Of a DNA stretch of 7,105 nt, positions 5,585 through 7,105 are shown one piece after another (the first letter of the stretch is position 1; every line of letters begins with the position of its first letter). Under the pieces are notes generated by a model. That model had not been told where the DNA came from and did not search any database. It saw only the letters and a list, made by a program, of their open reading frames with translations. The DNA is from Pedosphaera sp. (GTDB lineage Bacteria > Verrucomicrobiota > Verrucomicrobiae > Limisphaerales > Pedosphaeraceae), in the NCBI GenBank assembly GCA_028293265.1, contig JAQGPB010000218.1, forward strand, positions 1 through 7,105. The letters are read 5' to 3'. The position numbers and the translations under genes are program-made.

Positions 5585-7105
5585 ATGCCTGCCAGATACA
5601 CCATCGGATTGGATTACGGCACGAACTCAGTGCGCGCGCTGCTGGTGAACGTGGCGGACGGCCACGAGGTCGCCACGGCAGTGTGGAATTACGCGCATGG
5701 CGAACATGGCGTGATTTTGTCCTCCGACCCAAATCTCGCGCGCCAACATCCGGCGGACTACGTCACCGGCGCTGAAATCACGCTCAAAAAAGTAATCACG
5801 CTGGCGAAGCGTCAAGTTCGGGGATTCAAGGCCGAACAGGTCATCGGCCTGGGCGTGGACACAACCGGCAGCACGCCGCTTCCCGTGGACGCCGCAGGAC
5901 AACCGCTCGCGTTCCAGCCCAAGTTTTCCAAACACCCGGCGGCGATGGCCTGGTTGTGGAAGGACCACACGGCAGTCGCCGAGGCGACCGAGATCACGCG
6001 GCTCGCGCGAAAACTGCGCCCGCAATACCTGGCGAAATGCGGCGGCACCTACAGCAGCGAATGGTTTTTCAGCAAAATTCTCCATTGCCTCCGCACCAGT
6101 CCCGAAGTGTTTGCCGCCGCCCATTCCTGGGTGGAACTGGCGGATTGGATTCCTGCCATGCTCACCGGCACAACTGCACCGGAACAATTGCAGACCGGCA
6201 TTTGCGCCGCCGGTCACAAAGGGATGTATAACGAGAAATGGGGCGGCTATCCCGACGCCGATTTTCTTGCGCGACTTGATCCTAAAATGGGACGCCTGCG
6301 TTCGCGCCTGTGTTCGCGCGCCCGGGCGATTGACTGCGCGGCGGGCGGTTTGACGCCGGCTTGGGCGCGGCGCACCGGTCTGCCGCCGGGCATTCCAGTC
6401 GCGATTGGCGCATTGGACGCGCACCTTGGCGCGGTGGGTTGCGGCATCAAGCCGGGAACCTTGGTCAAAGCCATTGGCACCAGCACCTGCGACATGATGA
6501 TCGTTCCACCGGGCAAAAAACTGGCGGACATTCCCGGTCTTTGCGGCATTGTCGAAGGGAGCATTTTGCCGGGGTATTATGGTTTGGAAGCTGGACAGTC
6601 GGCGGTCGGCGATATTTTCAACTGGTTCGTCAATTATCTTCAACCGCTCGGCGCAAAAGCCGGGTCGCACGTCACGCTCAGTGCTGGGGCGGCAAAACTG
6701 AAAGCAGGCGAATCGGGTTTGCTCGCGCTCGATTGGAACAACGGCAACCGGACAATTCTCGTGGATCAACGCCTCACCGGTTTGCTGCTCGGCCAGACGC
6801 TGTACACAACGCCCGCTGAAATTTACCGCGCCTTGATCGAAGCCACGGCTTTCGGCGCGCTCACCATCATCAATCGCCTGGAAGAATATGGAGTGCGTGT
6901 GAAGGAAGTGGTCAATTGCGGCGGCATCGCGGAAAAAAATCCGCTGGTCATGCAAATTTATGCGGACGTAACCGGCCGGCCAATGAAACTTTCGCGTTCC
7001 GGTCAAACCTGCGCGTTGGGAGCGGCCATTGCGGGCGCGGTGGTCGCGGGAAAAAAAGCGGGCGGTTATGATTCCTTTGCCCCGGCGCAAGCAGCCATGA
7101 CCGGA
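5585..7105 (+). CDS. araB: Ribulokinase AraB (FGGY carbohydrate kinase), 3' end beyond window
   Basis: ATG 5585 opens a frame still open at 7105 (507 codons). Ribulokinases are usually about 550-565 residues, so perhaps 40-60 are missing. The enzyme phosphorylates L-ribulose with ATP to L-ribulose 5-phosphate in cytoplasmic L-arabinose catabolism. Motifs in order: GLDYGTNSVRALLV at 8-21 (phosphate-binding start of the FGGY N-domain), LGVDTTGSTPLPVD at 89-102, LWKDHTA at 124-130 (typical of ribulokinases), a CGGTYSSEWFFSK block at 152-164, AAGHKGMYN at 208-216, IGALDAH at 274-280 with Asp278 as the probable catalytic base, IGTSTCDMM at 297-305, and LPGYYGLEAGQSAVGDIFNWF (328-348). Near the end, VNCGGIAEKNPLVMQIYADV and TCALGAAIAGA match the C-domain nucleotide-binding region. 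It starts 14 bp after the DUF1501 stop, so it is probably co-transcribed. The HKGMYN and GTSTCD blocks fit AraB better than xylulokinase or glycerol kinase. No frameshift is seen. Confidence 0.92.
   Translation, partial: MPARYTIGLDYGTNSVRALLVNVADGHEVATAVWNYAHGEHGVILSSDPNLARQHPADYVTGAEITLKKVITLAKRQVRGFKAEQVIGLGVDTTGSTPLPVDAAGQPLAFQPKFSKHPAAMAWLWKDHTAVAEATEITRLARKLRPQYLAKCGGTYSSEWFFSKILHCLRTSPEVFAAAHSWVELADWIPAMLTGTTAPEQLQTGICAAGHKGMYNEKWGGYPDADFLARLDPKMGRLRSRLCSRARAIDCAAGGLTPAWARRTGLPPGIPVAIGALDAHLGAVGCGIKPGTLVKAIGTSTCDMMIVPPGKKLADIPGLCGIVEGSILPGYYGLEAGQSAVGDIFNWFVNYLQPLGAKAGSHVTLSAGAAKLKAGESGLLALDWNNGNRTILVDQRLTGLLLGQTLYTTPAEIYRALIEATAFGALTIINRLEEYGVRVKEVVNCGGIAEKNPLVMQIYADVTGRPMKLSRSGQTCALGAAIAGAVVAGKKAGGYDSFAPAQAAMTG

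Noticed and set aside
5627..7090. A 487-codon open frame on the minus strand
   Set aside because: It lies entirely antisense to the ribulokinase gene, whose motifs are clear along the whole length. Its translation is rich in Arg, Gly and Ala without domain motifs, as expected for a shadow frame in GC-rich coding DNA.

Overview
The window looks like a chromosomal segment from a verrucomicrobial bacterium, probably near the Pedosphaera/Limisphaerales group; a planctomycete is the main alternative. The evidence is a DUF1549/DUF1553 cytochrome protein followed by a DUF1501 protein (a pair amplified in Planctomycetota and Verrucomicrobiota), a beta-rich C-terminal tail on the first gene of a kind common in secreted verrucomicrobial proteins, and start codons with no clear Shine-Dalgarno sequence. 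This placement rests on family recall, not on a database search.

Layout. Positions 2-280 are the 3' end of a large secreted protein entering from the left. Positions 281-895 hold no confident gene. They contain a possible decayed small minus-strand reading frame (329-532), a 123-bp element with 27-bp imperfect terminal inverted repeats that resembles a MITE (556-678), and a perfect 14-bp hairpin whose arms each carry the palindrome GCCTAGGC (704-739). From 896 onward everything is on the plus strand and tightly packed: a cytochrome-type DUF1549/LamG/DUF1553 protein (896-4063), a DUF1501 protein with a Tat-like signal (4041-5570, overlapping the previous gene by 23 bp) and a ribulokinase, AraB (5585 to the window end, cut off). 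The spacing suggests one operon.

The most notable feature is that the cytochrome-type gene is interrupted by an in-frame TAA at 1430-1432. The two halves (896-1432 and 1442-4063) share one frame and together reconstruct a single protein of about 1055 codons: signal peptide, CxxCH haem domain, DUF1549 with a second CxxCH, a LamG-like insert, then DUF1553. The stop lies inside the conserved start of DUF1549, so this is a nonsense mutation, a sequencing error or, less likely, readthrough. It is not a natural gene boundary.

Functionally, the exported haem protein and the DUF1501 protein would act together outside the cytoplasm, probably on a carbohydrate-related substrate given the LamG-like insert. 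AraB would phosphorylate L-ribulose in the cytoplasm. The working inference is a pentose or arabinan-related utilisation operon that starts with an exported module. No araA, araD, transporter or regulator lies in the window to confirm this.
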